DNA from: Bin87 sp965220265
GTDB lineage: Bacteria; Chloroflexota; Dehalococcoidia; Lucifugimonadales; UBA3495
Assembly: GCA_965220265.1 (NCBI GenBank)
Contig: CBDCPM010000004.1
Span: 2,046,001 to 2,110,000 of the forward strand
Reading direction: 5' to 3'
DNA: 64,000 nt
Shown here: piece by piece, positions 1-8,755 of the stretch
Layout: each line of letters opens with the position of its first letter
Numbering within the stretch: the stretch's first letter is position 1
Program-made: the position numbers and the translations under genes
The notes under the pieces: model-generated
The model's input: the letters and a program-made list of their open reading frames with translations, nothing else
What the model was told of the DNA's origin: nothing
Database searches by the model: none

Positions 1-803
1 GTGATCAGGATGCTGAAGCCCTGCTCCAGCCGCATCTCGACCTCCTCGGCGGTGCAACCCACGGCACAGGGCACGCCGGCGTTTTTGCAGGTGTCCAGGA
101 TGCGCAGCAGCATCTCCTGCACCTCGGGGTGGCCGGCGTTGCCCTTGTGCCCCAACGCCACCGACATGTCCCCGGGGCCGGCCCAGACGGCTCCAATGCC
201 CTTGACCTCGCGCAGGATGTCCGGCAGGTTCCGCACGCCGGTGGGTTCCTCAACGATGCCCATCAACAGCATGTTGCCGTCGGGGTCCAGGGGCCACAAG
301 TCCGCCGCGTCGTAGTATTCGGCGGCGGAAAGGCCCCAGTAGCGTGGCGCGATGCGCTGCCACCAGCCCCGCTCGCCGTGGGGCTCGAAGTCGGCCACGC
401 CGGGAACCTGGGGGTACCGCGCCGACTGCACTGCCGACATCGCGCCCTCCACGGTGTCCAGGTGGGGCAGGATCAGGCCGTACACGCCGGTGTCCAGAGC
501 TTGCTTGATAACCCACTGGTTCTGCTCGCGGGTGTTGGGCGGAATGCGCACCACGGGGGTGGGATCGGCCATCAGGCCGTTTCCCTCGGCAACGCGCTTG
601 CGGTTCAGGAGAAACTGCAGCGAGGCGCGCAGGTTGTTGAAGGACAACCCCTCGTGCTCCATCTCGATCATCACCATGTCGTAATCGGAATCGGCAAAGT
701 ACATCATCTCGTCCAGGTTGCCGTTCCAGATCAGGCCGGTGCCGAACACCGGTTTACCCTCCTCCAGAAGCTGAATGACCTTGCTGTAGCGGGTGGTAGC
801 CAT
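1..803 (-). CDS. HpcH/HpaI-family aldolase (partial, runs off the window)
   Basis: The family cleaves or forms 4-hydroxy-2-oxo acids with a divalent metal and works in the cytoplasm on aromatic or sugar-acid breakdown products. Reading from ATG at 803 gives MATTRYSKVIQLLEEGKPVF, then an EMEHEG segment, PVVRIPP (the family's substrate Arg), LILPHLDTVEGA, and AVWAGPGDMSVALG near the metal-ligand Asp. About 267 residues are visible; the C-terminus is outside the window. A strong AGGAGG lies 8 nt before the ATG. It is the third gene of a minus-strand group behind an MBL-fold hydrolase and an M16 peptidase. Family assignment is firm; the substrate cannot be told. Confidence 0.88.
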   Translation of the reverse strand, partial: MATTRYSKVIQLLEEGKPVFGTGLIWNGNLDEMMYFADSDYDMVMIEMEHEGLSFNNLRASLQFLLNRKRVAEGNGLMADPTPVVRIPPNTREQNQWVIKQALDTGVYGLILPHLDTVEGAMSAVQSARYPQVPGVADFEPHGERGWWQRIAPRYWGLSAAEYYDAADLWPLDPDGNMLLMGIVEEPTGVRNLPDILREVKGIGAVWAGPGDMSVALGHKGNAGHPEVQEMLLRILDTCKNAGVPCAVGCTAEEVEMRLEQGFSILI

Positions 804-853
804 GCCTTTGCCTCCTGTCCCGTCAGTCTGAATACAGGGACGATTGTTCGCCC

Positions 854-2125
854 CTACGCGCTTTGCTTGATTGCCGCCTCGAACTCGCCGGCATCCTCGT
901 GCGGTCCCACTATCGCCAGGCGAAACGCGTCCGTGTCTACCAGCCGGTGGGCGGCCCGCAGCACGCCATCGGGAGTTACCCCATCGATGCGGTCAGCCGT
1001 CTCGTCGGGCGTGGTTATTTCATCCATCAACAGCTCTTGCGAGGCCAGCCACGAGGCCACCGCGCGGGAGTCTTCCATCCGCATCAGCAGGCGACCCTTG
1101 ATGTATTCCCGTACCTTGTGCACTTCGGTTTCGGGCGGCGCCGTCAGCAGGCCTTTGAGTTCCTGCCAGGTCGCCGCGATGGCCTCCGCCGCCCGTGACG
1201 GCTCGGTGCCGCAGGACACCACCAGCGCGCCGCAGTCGCGATAGCTGCTCAGCGAGCTCTGGCAGTCGTAGGTCAGCCCGAGGTTCTCCCGCAGGTTCTG
1301 GAACAGGCGGCTGCTCATACCGTCGCCGAGCAGTCCGTTGAGCACGGTGGCGGCGTAGCGGTCGGGGTCGCCCATGGCGAAGCCGGGCAGTCCCATGCAA
1401 ATGCTGGTTTCTTCAGTGATCCGATTGTCCAGAAGGATGGCCGGGGCGTCGCCGGAGGGCACCGACACCGGTTGCCACGTCAACGTATCGCCGGGCATCC
1501 AGGCATTGGTCGCGTCCGCAACCAGGCGCACCGCCTCGTCGTGGCCGACGGCCCCGGCGATACCGATAACGGTATTGTTGGGGCGGTACTGGCTTTCCAT
1601 GTACCGGCTCACGTCGTCGAGGTTGATGGCCGCCACCGACTCCGCGGTGCCGCCCACATCCCGGCCCATGGCCTGGTCGGGCCACAAGGCACGGTCGATG
1701 AGCAGGTCGCAGACCTGAGCGGGGTAGTCGTTGGTCATCCGCAACTCGTCGAGGATGACCTCCCGCTCCTTCTCCATTTCAGCCGGCTCCAAGAGCGGAT
1801 GAAGGATCAGATCCAGGATCACCGGCAGCGCCCGGTCGGCGTAGACGCTGGCCACCTTGCACCAGAAGGACGTCATCTCCCGGTCGGTGGCCGCGTTCAT
1901 GATGCCGCCGACACCCTCGACCGCCTCGGAGATCGCCAGGGCGGTGGGCCAGCTGCGCGTCCCCTTGAAGGGCAGGTGTTCCAGGAAGTGGGACAGGCCG
2001 GCCAGTTCGTCCGGCTCATAGCGGGAGCCAGCGCCCACCGAGACGAACATGGAGACGCTGCGGGTGTGGGGCATTTCTGCCGTCAACACCCGCAGGCCGT
2101 TATCGAGAACCGTGCGACGGTACAT
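854..2125 (-). CDS. M16 (pitrilysin-type) zinc peptidase
   Basis: A one-domain processing-peptidase-like protein of about 423 residues. The inverted zinc motif HFLEH (HxxEH) sits near residue 60, followed by PFKGT; a downstream Glu-rich helix supplies the third ligand in this family. The C-terminal half has the typical GLLGDGMSSRLFQNLRE segment, as in bacterial M16B enzymes and mitochondrial processing peptidase beta. The frame is open from a TTG at 2161 that overlaps the upstream MBL gene; I prefer the ATG at 2125 because family members start MYRRTVLDNGLRV-like, although no clear ribosome site separates the options. M16B proteins are often encoded as pairs; no inactive partner is adjacent here. 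Confidence 0.9.
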   Translation of the reverse strand: MYRRTVLDNGLRVLTAEMPHTRSVSMFVSVGAGSRYEPDELAGLSHFLEHLPFKGTRSWPTALAISEAVEGVGGIMNAATDREMTSFWCKVASVYADRALPVILDLILHPLLEPAEMEKEREVILDELRMTNDYPAQVCDLLIDRALWPDQAMGRDVGGTAESVAAINLDDVSRYMESQYRPNNTVIGIAGAVGHDEAVRLVADATNAWMPGDTLTWQPVSVPSGDAPAILLDNRITEETSICMGLPGFAMGDPDRYAATVLNGLLGDGMSSRLFQNLRENLGLTYDCQSSLSSYRDCGALVVSCGTEPSRAAEAIAATWQELKGLLTAPPETEVHKVREYIKGRLLMRMEDSRAVASWLASQELLMDEITTPDETADRIDGVTPDGVLRAAHRLVDTDAFRLAIVGPHEDAGEFEAAIKQSA

Positions 2126-2145
2126 GGCCTGGCCGGCCATGCCGG

Positions 2146-2808
2146 TTAGGTGTTGAGCCAATCGACGTCACCTTGCAGGTCGGCGGGGTGGGACTTGGAC
2201 GTGAAGATGTCGTAGCGCCGCTTCGCCTCGCCGATGGTGGTGTCCTCGGAGCCGTGGCCGGGGTACACGTAGGTGTCGGCGGGCAGGGTCAGCAGCTTGG
2301 AGCTGATGCTGTTGAGCTCCTGCTGCAGGGCCTCGGGGCTGCGGGAGCGTCCCGGTCCGCCGGGGAAGAGGGTGTCGCCGGAGAACAGGAACCCGCCGAC
2401 CAGGAAGCAGGTGGAGCCTTCGGTGTGGCCGGGCGTGTTGATGCACTGGATGGTGCGGTTGCCAAAGGGGACGGTGTCGCCGTCGTTGAGCTGGCGTTGC
2501 GGCGGGCTGGGCGGCATATGCGCGTCCGCCGTGCCGATGGCGGCCGGCGCGCCGATGGTGCCGGTGATCTCGGTGTAGCCGGCCAGGTGGTCGCCGTGCC
2601 CGTGGGTCACCAGGATGGTCTGCACGTCGACGCCGCTGGCCTGTACCTCGTTGATCATCTTCTCCGGCTGGTCCGGCGTGTCGATGCAGACAGCCTGGTT
2701 GGTCTCGGGACAAATGACGATGTACCCGTTGTTGCCCAGGCTCCCCATGTTCTCAATCTTGTGGACGGTGACGTCGCCCGCCCCCTGCGCCTGATGATGA
2801 ACTGGCAT
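2146..2808 (-). CDS. MBL-fold metallo-hydrolase (glyoxalase II-like)
   Basis: A 220-residue metallo-beta-lactamase-fold hydrolase. The metal motif THGHGDHLAG (HxHxDH) is followed by NTPGHTEGS and FSGDTLF, the third His and bridging Asp, and YPGHGSEDT near the C-terminus. This arrangement is typical of hydroxyacylglutathione hydrolase-like or thioesterase-like enzymes; the substrate is unknown. The frame is open to 2901, but the ATG at 2808 has AGGAGG 8 nt upstream and starts the family's usual N-terminus. It lies head-to-tail with the M16 peptidase and aldolase, with almost no spacing, suggesting one transcript. Confidence 0.9.
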   Translation of the reverse strand: MPVHHQAQGAGDVTVHKIENMGSLGNNGYIVICPETNQAVCIDTPDQPEKMINEVQASGVDVQTILVTHGHGDHLAGYTEITGTIGAPAAIGTADAHMPPSPPQRQLNDGDTVPFGNRTIQCINTPGHTEGSTCFLVGGFLFSGDTLFPGGPGRSRSPEALQQELNSISSKLLTLPADTYVYPGHGSEDTTIGEAKRRYDIFTSKSHPADLQGDVDWLNT

Positions 2809-2997
2809 GCTGCTGCCCTCCTGTGAATAGTGGGAAATCGTGCCGGCATTGTAACAAACCGTGAGCGTGGGTTGGGGAGCAACGGGGTGCCCGTAATGCA
2901 TTCACTGATCGTCAGGGTGGTATGATGCCGGCACAGTCAAACTCGATGTCAACGTTTCGCCACTCGCGAGAATTGCGCCACGGGCCAGGAGCGAAGA

Positions 2998-3240
2998 ATG
3001 GAGGTTCACACCAGCAAACTGGATCAAGGACTGACGCTCACCATCCCTGAGGCGTTCGCTGCCGAACTAGGTCTGGAAGAGGACTCGTTGGTGGACATAT
3101 CGCTCCAAGGCTCGTCGATCATCATATGCCGCGCCAAGCAGCGGCGCGTGCAATTGGAAGATTTGCTGGCAAAGGTCACCGAGGCCAATCGTCACAGCGA
3201 AATCGAAACCGGTGGGGCAGTGGGCATAGAAGGATGGTGA
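2998..3240 (+). CDS. mazE: AbrB/MazE-like antitoxin
   Basis: An 80-residue protein with the swapped-hairpin AbrB pattern near its N-terminus (LTLTIPEAFAAELGL, then VDISLQGSSIII). In MazEF systems this half binds DNA and the C-terminal tail binds and blocks MazF. It overlaps the downstream toxin gene by 7 bp, the usual coupling for this pair. The call rests on both fold pattern and neighbour. Confidence 0.85.
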   Translation: MEVHTSKLDQGLTLTIPEAFAAELGLEEDSLVDISLQGSSIIICRAKQRRVQLEDLLAKVTEANRHSEIETGGAVGIEGW

Positions 3241-3593
3241 CACCCTACTCTGACGTCCCCGAGCGTGGTGAGGTCGTTTGGATAAACTTCGACCCCCAAA
3301 GCGGACACGAACAGGCCGGGCACCGCCCGGCCGTTGTGCTTTCACCCCGCGCCTACAACGACATTGTGGGCCTGGCTATCGTATGCCCAATCACGAACCG
3401 GAAGAAAGGCTATCCCTTCGAGGTTGACATACCGGACGGCTCACCTGTAACGGGCATGATTTTGGCCGGTCAAGTCAAGAGCTTGGACTGGCGGGCCAGA
3501 AGCGCTACGTGTGCCGGCAAACTCCCTGCGCAGACCGTGAACGAAACGCTTGAACTGCTGCAAGCCTTGCTGTTCGGCGGGGGTCGGCCGTAA
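3234..3593 (+). CDS. mazF: MazF/PemK-family mRNA interferase toxin
   Basis: A 119-residue toxin that in this family cleaves mRNA at short sequences and is held inactive by MazE. Visible hallmarks are RGEVVWINFDPQSGHEQAGHRPAVVLS at the N-terminus (reported here only as a region, residues about 10-35), the PITNR motif, and TGMILAGQVKSLDW. The start is the ATG at 3234 inside the last codons of mazE; an upstream in-frame start at 3126 would run through most of the antitoxin gene and is unlikely. Length matches the family and no damage is visible. Confidence 0.9.
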   Translation: MVTPYSDVPERGEVVWINFDPQSGHEQAGHRPAVVLSPRAYNDIVGLAIVCPITNRKKGYPFEVDIPDGSPVTGMILAGQVKSLDWRARSATCAGKLPAQTVNETLELLQALLFGGGRP

Positions 3594-3639
3594 CAAGCAA
3601 CCACGGGCCAATTTCCAACAGAACTGGAGTGTAGTCCCC

Positions 3640-3804
3640 ATGGCCCAGACGCTGAGCGAACTGTTTCAATCCACCGTCGAAACCATGGAAATCATGGGCG
3701 ACGCAGACATGATGGCGGCTCTGCGGCGAGGCATCAGGGACGTACAGGAAGGCAACCTCGTGTCGTTGGCCGAGGTAAAAACCCAATTAGGGATCGACGA
3801 TTGA
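3640..3804 (+). CDS. Small antitoxin-like protein without a visible partner
   Basis: A 54-residue protein from ATG at 3640. The C-terminal half (ALRRGIRDVQEGNLVSLAEV) resembles the tail of YefM/RelB-type antitoxins, where a helix ending in a VSLAEVK-like stretch is common. Downstream, where a RelE/ParE toxin would be expected, only about 40 bp remain before the 3' end of the convergent HEPN gene. It may be an orphan antitoxin, or its toxin may have been lost. Function is inference only. Confidence 0.5.
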   Translation: MAQTLSELFQSTVETMEIMGDADMMAALRRGIRDVQEGNLVSLAEVKTQLGIDD

Positions 3805-3842
3805 GGCTATCAGATTCAGCCTTGCCGATCGCTGGAAACCAG

Positions 3843-4316
3843 TCAGTTCCGGCGTCTCCGGATCAACGACTGCACCGCCACGGCCGTGCGCTCATCAACG
3901 CTGACCTGCATGAACCCACGTATGGCCTCTTCGGCGCGGTTGATCCATGTGTTAGCCAGGTCTGTGGTGAAGGTCTCGGCGTTGTTGTAATCGGCCGCGC
4001 GTCGCACGTCCTGCAATTGGCCGAATGCCCGTCCAAAGTGCCTGGTCACCGGTGAAAATATTTGCTGGTCCTGCTGCAATTGTTCTTTGGCCAATCCATG
4101 TTCAAGTCCCCGGTATACGCGGTCCCAAGCATGGCTGGTTATCGGATCGCAAGGTACACCGACAATGCAGTCGGCGTTGCTGGTAGCCAGAGCGTGAAAC
4201 ATAGCGTAATACGCTGTGCTGATAGCTCGTCGCAATGCTTCGTCCGACGGTTGATCAGCGGGTGGTATCGGCGTGGTGAGAACTCGGCTGCTGGCTATCA
4301 ACGCTTCCCAGTCCAT
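3843..4316 (-). CDS. HEPN-domain protein (probable RNase toxin type)
   Basis: A 157-residue helical protein. RRAISTAYYAMFH (residues 29-41) is the signature helix of HEPN proteins, and R66-X6-H73 (RVYRGLEH) fits the RX4-6H catalytic motif of HEPN RNases. HEPN genes usually pair with a nucleotidyltransferase; here the upstream gene (stop 14 bp before this start) is not recognisable as one and is split by an IS5 element. The toxin role is inferred from the motif; no activity can be read from sequence. Confidence 0.75.
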   Translation of the reverse strand: MDWEALIASSRVLTTPIPPADQPSDEALRRAISTAYYAMFHALATSNADCIVGVPCDPITSHAWDRVYRGLEHGLAKEQLQQDQQIFSPVTRHFGRAFGQLQDVRRAADYNNAETFTTDLANTWINRAEEAIRGFMQVSVDERTAVAVQSLIRRRRN

Positions 4317-4378
4317 ATCGGGCGGTTGTCCTACTCAGTCGTTGTTTCCGCTTTGCTCAGTGCATCGATTTCTCTAAG

Positions 4379-5238
4379 AACCTGTCTACGATCTCTGAAA
4401 TAGGTTAAGTTGAGACTATTATCAGGGGAGGGGTAATCATGTCTCATTCCTATCCCAGCGACATCAGCCGGAAGCAATTCGCCCGGATTCTGCCGACGTT
4501 GGAGTCGGCTCGCCGCCGGACCAAACCCCGCACCGTGGACTTGTATGACGTTTTCTGCGGCGTGCTGTACCTCTTGAAAAGCGGGTGCCAGTGGCGAATG
4601 CTGCCCGCGGACTTCCCCAATTGGCGCACTTGCTACCAGTATTTCCGGCAATGGAGCGAGCAGCCTGGCCCGGCGAAAGAATCCATTCTGGAGCAAGTCC
4701 TAAAAAAAATCGGTTGGCGCGGTCCGGCAAAGCAATGGACGGAAAGAGCAGACCAGCTTCTGCATCGTGGACTCCCAGAGCGTCAAGAACACGGACAGTG
4801 CCGATAGCAAGGGCTATGACGCGGGCAAGAAGGTGTCCGGAATCAAGCGTCACATCTCGGTGGACACGCAAGGATTGCCCCATGCGATACATGTGACTAC
4901 CGCCAATGTTACCGACCGGGCTGGGGCTTTGGCGATGTTTGACGAAAACCGGGCCGACCTCAGCCAGGTCCAGAAGGTGCTGGTGGACGGGGGTTACACC
5001 GGGAAGCCCTTTGCCGCTGCGGTGCAAAGCCTGTTGGGAGCCGCAGTGGAAGTCGTGAAACGCCACGAACTGCACACCTTCGTGGTGCTTCCAAAGCGAT
5101 GGGTGGTGGAGCGATCTTTCGCCTGGCTGGAAAAGTGCCGCCGACTCTGGAAGAACTGTGAAAGGAAGCTCAATACCAGCCTGCAAATGGCGGTGCTTGC
5201 CTTCATGGTGCTAATCCTCAAAAGATCGTAGACAGGCT
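4379..5238 (+). mobile_element. IS5-family element A, copy 1
   Basis: 860 bp. Ends AACCTGTCTACGATC and GATCGTAGACAGGCT are near-perfect inverted repeats. The flanks carry CTAAG on both sides, matching the YTAR-type target of many IS5 relatives. Three more copies lie at 46.8, 50.2 and 61.7 kb. Confidence 0.92.
4439..5231 (+). CDS. IS5-A1 transposase, two frames joined at an A8 run
   Basis: The N-terminal frame (MSHSYPSDISRKQFARILPT...) and the C-terminal frame with DDE residues (VDSQSVKNTD; VDGGYTGK; RWVVERSFAWLEK) are offset by one base. The change occurs at an eight-A run near 4702-4709. Copies 3 and 4 have seven A's there and read straight through, so A8 is either a +1 mutation or a slippage site. 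The protein would be about 260 residues, as usual for the family. Confidence 0.85.
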
Positions 5239-5580
5239 CTAAGGTTGGCGTAGGAAATCGGTGGCACCGGGTAGACTCCAATTTCCATCAGCAAAGGCTC
5301 GATCTCCTCGTCGAACTCGTTGAGAGTCCTCGGGTTGAGATTGTTCCTCTCACCTTCATAGACGACGGTGACATGAATGAATTCGTTCTCCCCGCCCATC
5401 CAAATCTCGGATTTGACGTGATGCACCTGAACGTTCGGGGGTAAGCGCTTGGGCAACTCCGTCCTAACGATTTCTGAAACCCTGTCCAGGGTTTCGGCTG
5501 TTATGGCCATGACTTGCTATTCCTCACTGCCTTGTGGTCCGCTCGGCTCCGGAATGCCAGCTGTATACCCTTGAGAACCG

Positions 5581-6699
5581 CTACCCGCCCAGGCGGGCCC
5601 GCATGCTGTCCGGCACCTGCCGGATGCGGCGGCTGAAGGCGGTGTCCCAGCGCATGGGGACCTGCCGGGCCGCCTCCGCGACCAGCGCCGCGCCGTTGAG
5701 GTAGTCGTCCCGGTGGATGTACTCGGCGGCGATGGACCCGTCCTCGGCGCCGTTGTGGTAGTTGCCCAGGGGGAAGGCGACGCCGGTTGATCGGTAGCAG
5801 TAGGCCATGAACGCGCTGGCCTCGCACACGCCGCCGCTCATCAGTTGGCGCTGGCAGCGGAAGTCGGGCTGGCTCGCCGTCAGCATCTCGCGGGCGCGGA
5901 TCAGCGCCGACTCGGCATCGGAGTTGAAGGTGCTGCCGGCGTCGCCCACCCGTATCACCGGCCCGCCGCCGATCACCGCGCCCGGCAGGGTCCGCGAGGA
6001 CTCCAGCGACACTACCAGCGTGTCCTCCGGCAACGTGCGGGCCTCGGCCAGCAGCCTCGCTCCCACCAGGCCCACCTCCTCGGCGCGGGTGAACACGCCG
6101 TACACGTCGCCGGCCGACGCCTCACCGCTCAATGCCGACAGCGTGGCCAGGATGCAGCCGCAGCCGGCCAGGTCGTCGGCGGCGCGCATGACAATGCGAT
6201 CGCCCTCGATGCTGAAGTCGGGCAGGTCAAATACCGCCGGCGAAGGGATTGGCACGTCCTCGTCGCCCGAACCGGTCAGCCTGATCTGCGCCTGACGCAA
6301 CCGCTCCTCGCCGTGGGGACCCACGGTCTCGGCGGGGATGCGTCGCCCGCCCGGCAAGACGATGTGCAGGAGCACGCCGGGCGCGAAGGATCCAGCCGGC
6401 ACGCCGCCCAGGGCCTTGCCGATGAGGTAGTCGCCGTCCCGACCCACGATCTCGAAGCCGGGATGGTCCATGTGGGCCATCAGCGCGATGGGCGGATGCT
6501 TCTCGGCGTCCGTGCCGCCGATGCGCGCGATGATGTTGCCAAAGTCGTCCGTGCGCCACGACACGCCGATCTCGGTCAGGGCGTCACGGACCGCGGCGGC
6601 GACGCCCTGCTCGTGAAAAGCCACGGCCGGCTGCGCTCCCAGGCGGGCCAGAAAGTCCAGGGCGCGGGCGTTGTAGTCGTCAAGGTTGGTGGTGCTCAA
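5581..6699 (-). CDS. M42-type metallo-aminopeptidase
   Basis: A 372-residue cytoplasmic peptidase with the co-catalytic metal pattern of M42 (glutamyl aminopeptidase/FrvX type): AHMDHPGF (His-x-Asp), ADDLAGC (bridging Asp), TRAEEVGLVGA (catalytic Glu-Glu), and a late GNYHNG (His). Family members trim N-terminal residues from peptides and form large tetrahedral assemblies. The start is TTG at 6699 with GAGGT 8-10 nt upstream. It is flanked by the EVE-nuclease gene upstream and the HEPN operon downstream, so it is probably a stand-alone metabolic gene. Confidence 0.88.
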   Translation of the reverse strand: MSTTNLDDYNARALDFLARLGAQPAVAFHEQGVAAAVRDALTEIGVSWRTDDFGNIIARIGGTDAEKHPPIALMAHMDHPGFEIVGRDGDYLIGKALGGVPAGSFAPGVLLHIVLPGGRRIPAETVGPHGEERLRQAQIRLTGSGDEDVPIPSPAVFDLPDFSIEGDRIVMRAADDLAGCGCILATLSALSGEASAGDVYGVFTRAEEVGLVGARLLAEARTLPEDTLVVSLESSRTLPGAVIGGGPVIRVGDAGSTFNSDAESALIRAREMLTASQPDFRCQRQLMSGGVCEASAFMAYCYRSTGVAFPLGNYHNGAEDGSIAAEYIHRDDYLNGAALVAEAARQVPMRWDTAFSRRIRQVPDSMRARLGG

Positions 6700-6776
6700 G
6701 TCAGTTACCTCTGTGTGATGCTTCGCGGCAAGACCCGCGAAGCAATGACGCGTTTCACGTGACAGGTTCCAAAGGG

Positions 6777-8026
6777 TTAGACCTCGGCCGTTTCTTCGTA
6801 TTCCGCGATGATCGTGTCGCTCATATGGGCGAGGTGCTGTGTTTGTTCCAATGCATCGATGGAGTCATACGGCAGGAAAGAGCATTGCTCATAGAGAGGT
6901 CCTCGGTCCAAAAGCGAGAACACGGGCCGCCTGATTTCGCGCAACACTCTTTCACGCTTGTCTGGCGGGGCGACGATGTGCAACCGGATGTCCATGTTGG
7001 GTTGAAGGGCCAGCAGATCTGCCATCCGTAACAATCCTGAATAAATCGCAGTCGTGTGTTCGATTTCGAATGCCCGCGCCATAGATCGCCCTTTGAGCCA
7101 AAGCACGTCAATCTGTTCCACGGTCCTCAGTGTATTGTCGTCATAGTTCAACGGCAGTACGTCTAGGAATTTTTCGCGCATAGATTCCGGGACGAGGCCG
7201 AGCACCTTCGCTTTATCGCCCTTGGGTACCCAGATGAGAAATCCCATTTGTGCTCCGATCTGCGCCACTTTCGCCTGATATCGAATCGATTCGCGACTAT
7301 CCTGAGCGGGATCAGGCTCGACAGCTTCTAATTCATGTGTGGCTTCATCTTCCTCGTGAACTGGAACCTCAACCTCTACTTCTCGGTCCAGAGTCCGAAC
7401 ACGCTTTTTGCGGGCAAGTTGGCGTCTGTCCCTGTCGGTGAATGGATACTTAGCCGGGTTTTCCTGCTGTTCGTTTAGCAGTTGCATGAGGAAGTTTCCG
7501 TCACTATCCTCGATGGTGTTCAGAGAGCTGCGAAAGAACCCGGTCCAGTAGGGGTGACCCATGTCGTATTGATTGGTGATTGTCAAGTTTTGCCAAACGT
7601 GCGTAACTGTTCACGTTTGAGGGGCCTCAGGCGTTCTGCGACGGACAATTTGTGCTGGAGTGACCTCACGGAACAGGCAAAAATCGCTTCGGATCCCATC
7701 AAGTCTGAACAGTTACAAACGTGCGAGTCCCGGATGGGTATGGCCAACTCCGGTTCTAAGAGGGCGATAGGTTTGACTTTGAACCGCACATGATATGGAT
7801 CGGGATTGTCCAATATCGGGCTGTCATCGAAATAAGGACCCGATTCGACCTCGAGTGCTCCACACCACCGAGATAGCCTGGTCAGATAGCAGAGGAATAT
7901 ATCCCCTGACTTGACGCGCTCTTCAGCCAATCGCCGTTGGCGCGTTCGGAAGCCAGTGATGCTCGCGCCAGCCTCATTGAAAGTTTGCCAAGTCTCAGGA
8001 GTGAATAGATCCAGGTGATATTTCAT
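6777..8026 (-). pseudogene. EVE-domain + nuclease-like protein, split by a 114-bp MITE
   Basis: Residues 1-110 (MKYHLDLFTPETWQTF, GDIFLCYLTRLSRWCGALEV) are an EVE domain, a PUA-like fold that binds modified bases. After removing the MITE (7603-7716) and one 8-bp duplication the frame continues DSHVWQNLTITNQYDMGHPYW to the end of a 375-residue protein. The C-terminal half has IDVLWLKG followed by AFEIEHTTAIYSGLLRMADLL, an arrangement compatible with a PD-(D/E)xK nuclease core. The intact gene was probably a modification-dependent restriction enzyme. Today the C-terminal 269 residues could still start from the TTG at 7586. AGAGGG precedes the ATG at 8026. Domain function is known for EVE; the nuclease role is inference. 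Confidence 0.82.
7603..7716 (+). mobile_element. MITE-1, copy 1 (114 bp)
   Basis: Begins GTAACTGTTCA and ends TGAACAGTTAC, with no ORF of its own. AAACGTGC flanks it on both sides (7595-7602 and 7717-7724). Same orientation as copies 2 and 3. Confidence 0.93.
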
Positions 8027-8050
8027 ACAACCCTCTTGGCAGTCCGTCAG

Positions 8051-8608
8051 TTACCTCTGCCGACGAAACAGGCTCCATACCGGAGCGGTGAAGTCGGGGA
8101 GCAGGTCTCCCCCGTCGATGGTGTCGTCCTCGGCCAACTCTACAGGCTCGGCGCCGGGCCGGTACACCGTGATGGTGGTGGTGTCGGGGTCGGCCACCCA
8201 GACCTGCCGGGCGCCGAAGCTGAGCCACATCTCCGCCTTGCGGCGCAGCTCAGGGTGCGAGTTGCTCGGCGATTTGACCTCGACCGCCAGGTCGGGCGCC
8301 AAGTTGGGGTAGCCCCTGGTCCCTGCCGGAACTCGTCCCGGCGCAATCCATGACACGTCAGGGGCGCGAACGGTGTCGGGTCCGACTTCCAGCAAGTAGC
8401 CGGGCTCACCAGCGCGTACGCCCCTGAGATTTCGAGGACCGACAAACAAATTCAAGACCGTGGCTATCATGACGACCACTAAAGCGTGTGAGTCTCCGGT
8501 AGTCACTTTTCCCACCAACATTCCTCGGATCAATTCGTACCGCTTGCCGTCTCCGCGAGGCATGGTCAGCAGTTCGTCAGCGGTCATCAATTTGGGTTTG
8601 ATAGTCAT
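8051..8608 (-). CDS. Uma2-family (DUF820) putative endonuclease
   Basis: A 185-residue PD-(D/E)xK-fold protein of a family that is expanded in cyanobacteria and Chloroflexota. Visible features are MTADELLTMPRGDGKRYELIRG at the N-terminus (residues 9-30), APDVSWI (Asp), PDLAVEVKSPSNS (the ExK active site), and RQVWVADP. The longer open frame to 9184 is antisense to the dehydrogenase; the ATG at 8608 gives the family's normal start. The biological role of Uma2 proteins is not settled; nuclease activity is inferred from the fold. Confidence 0.88.
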   Translation of the reverse strand: MTIKPKLMTADELLTMPRGDGKRYELIRGMLVGKVTTGDSHALVVVMIATVLNLFVGPRNLRGVRAGEPGYLLEVGPDTVRAPDVSWIAPGRVPAGTRGYPNLAPDLAVEVKSPSNSHPELRRKAEMWLSFGARQVWVADPDTTTITVYRPGAEPVELAEDDTIDGGDLLPDFTAPVWSLFRRQR

Positions 8609-8755
8609 GCTGCTCTCTCCATCCAACGACGGGTTAGCTCCATTCTGCCATCCGTAGCATACGCTGGCAAACGAGGCCCACCCGCCGGATGCTATACTGC
8701 CGCACGTATATTTTGACCCTGCAAATCCGCCCTCGCGGCGGGCCGGAGGTGTGCT

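Larger units (their letters stand above)
4331..5510 (-). pseudogene. 104-aa unknown gene upstream of HEPN, split by IS5-A1
   Basis: The first 90 residues start MAITAETLDRVSEIV and end at PISYANL. The IS interrupts the gene with a CTAAG duplication. Removing 860 bp of IS plus one 5-bp copy gives 105 uninterrupted codons ending REIDALSKAETTTE and a stop 14 bp before the HEPN start. I do not recognise the family; it is a small mixed alpha/beta protein, not an obvious nucleotidyltransferase. Position suggests it was the partner or regulator of the HEPN protein. As it stands it makes only a protein with a short IS-encoded tail (RACLRSFED). Confidence 0.8.

Noticed and set aside
129..1244. 371-aa plus-strand open frame
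   Set aside because: Antisense to the aldolase and M16 peptidase, which have clear family motifs; no motif in this frame.
3843..5510. Classical HEPN-MNT toxin-antitoxin pair
   Set aside because: The partner gene lacks a nucleotidyltransferase motif even after removing the IS.
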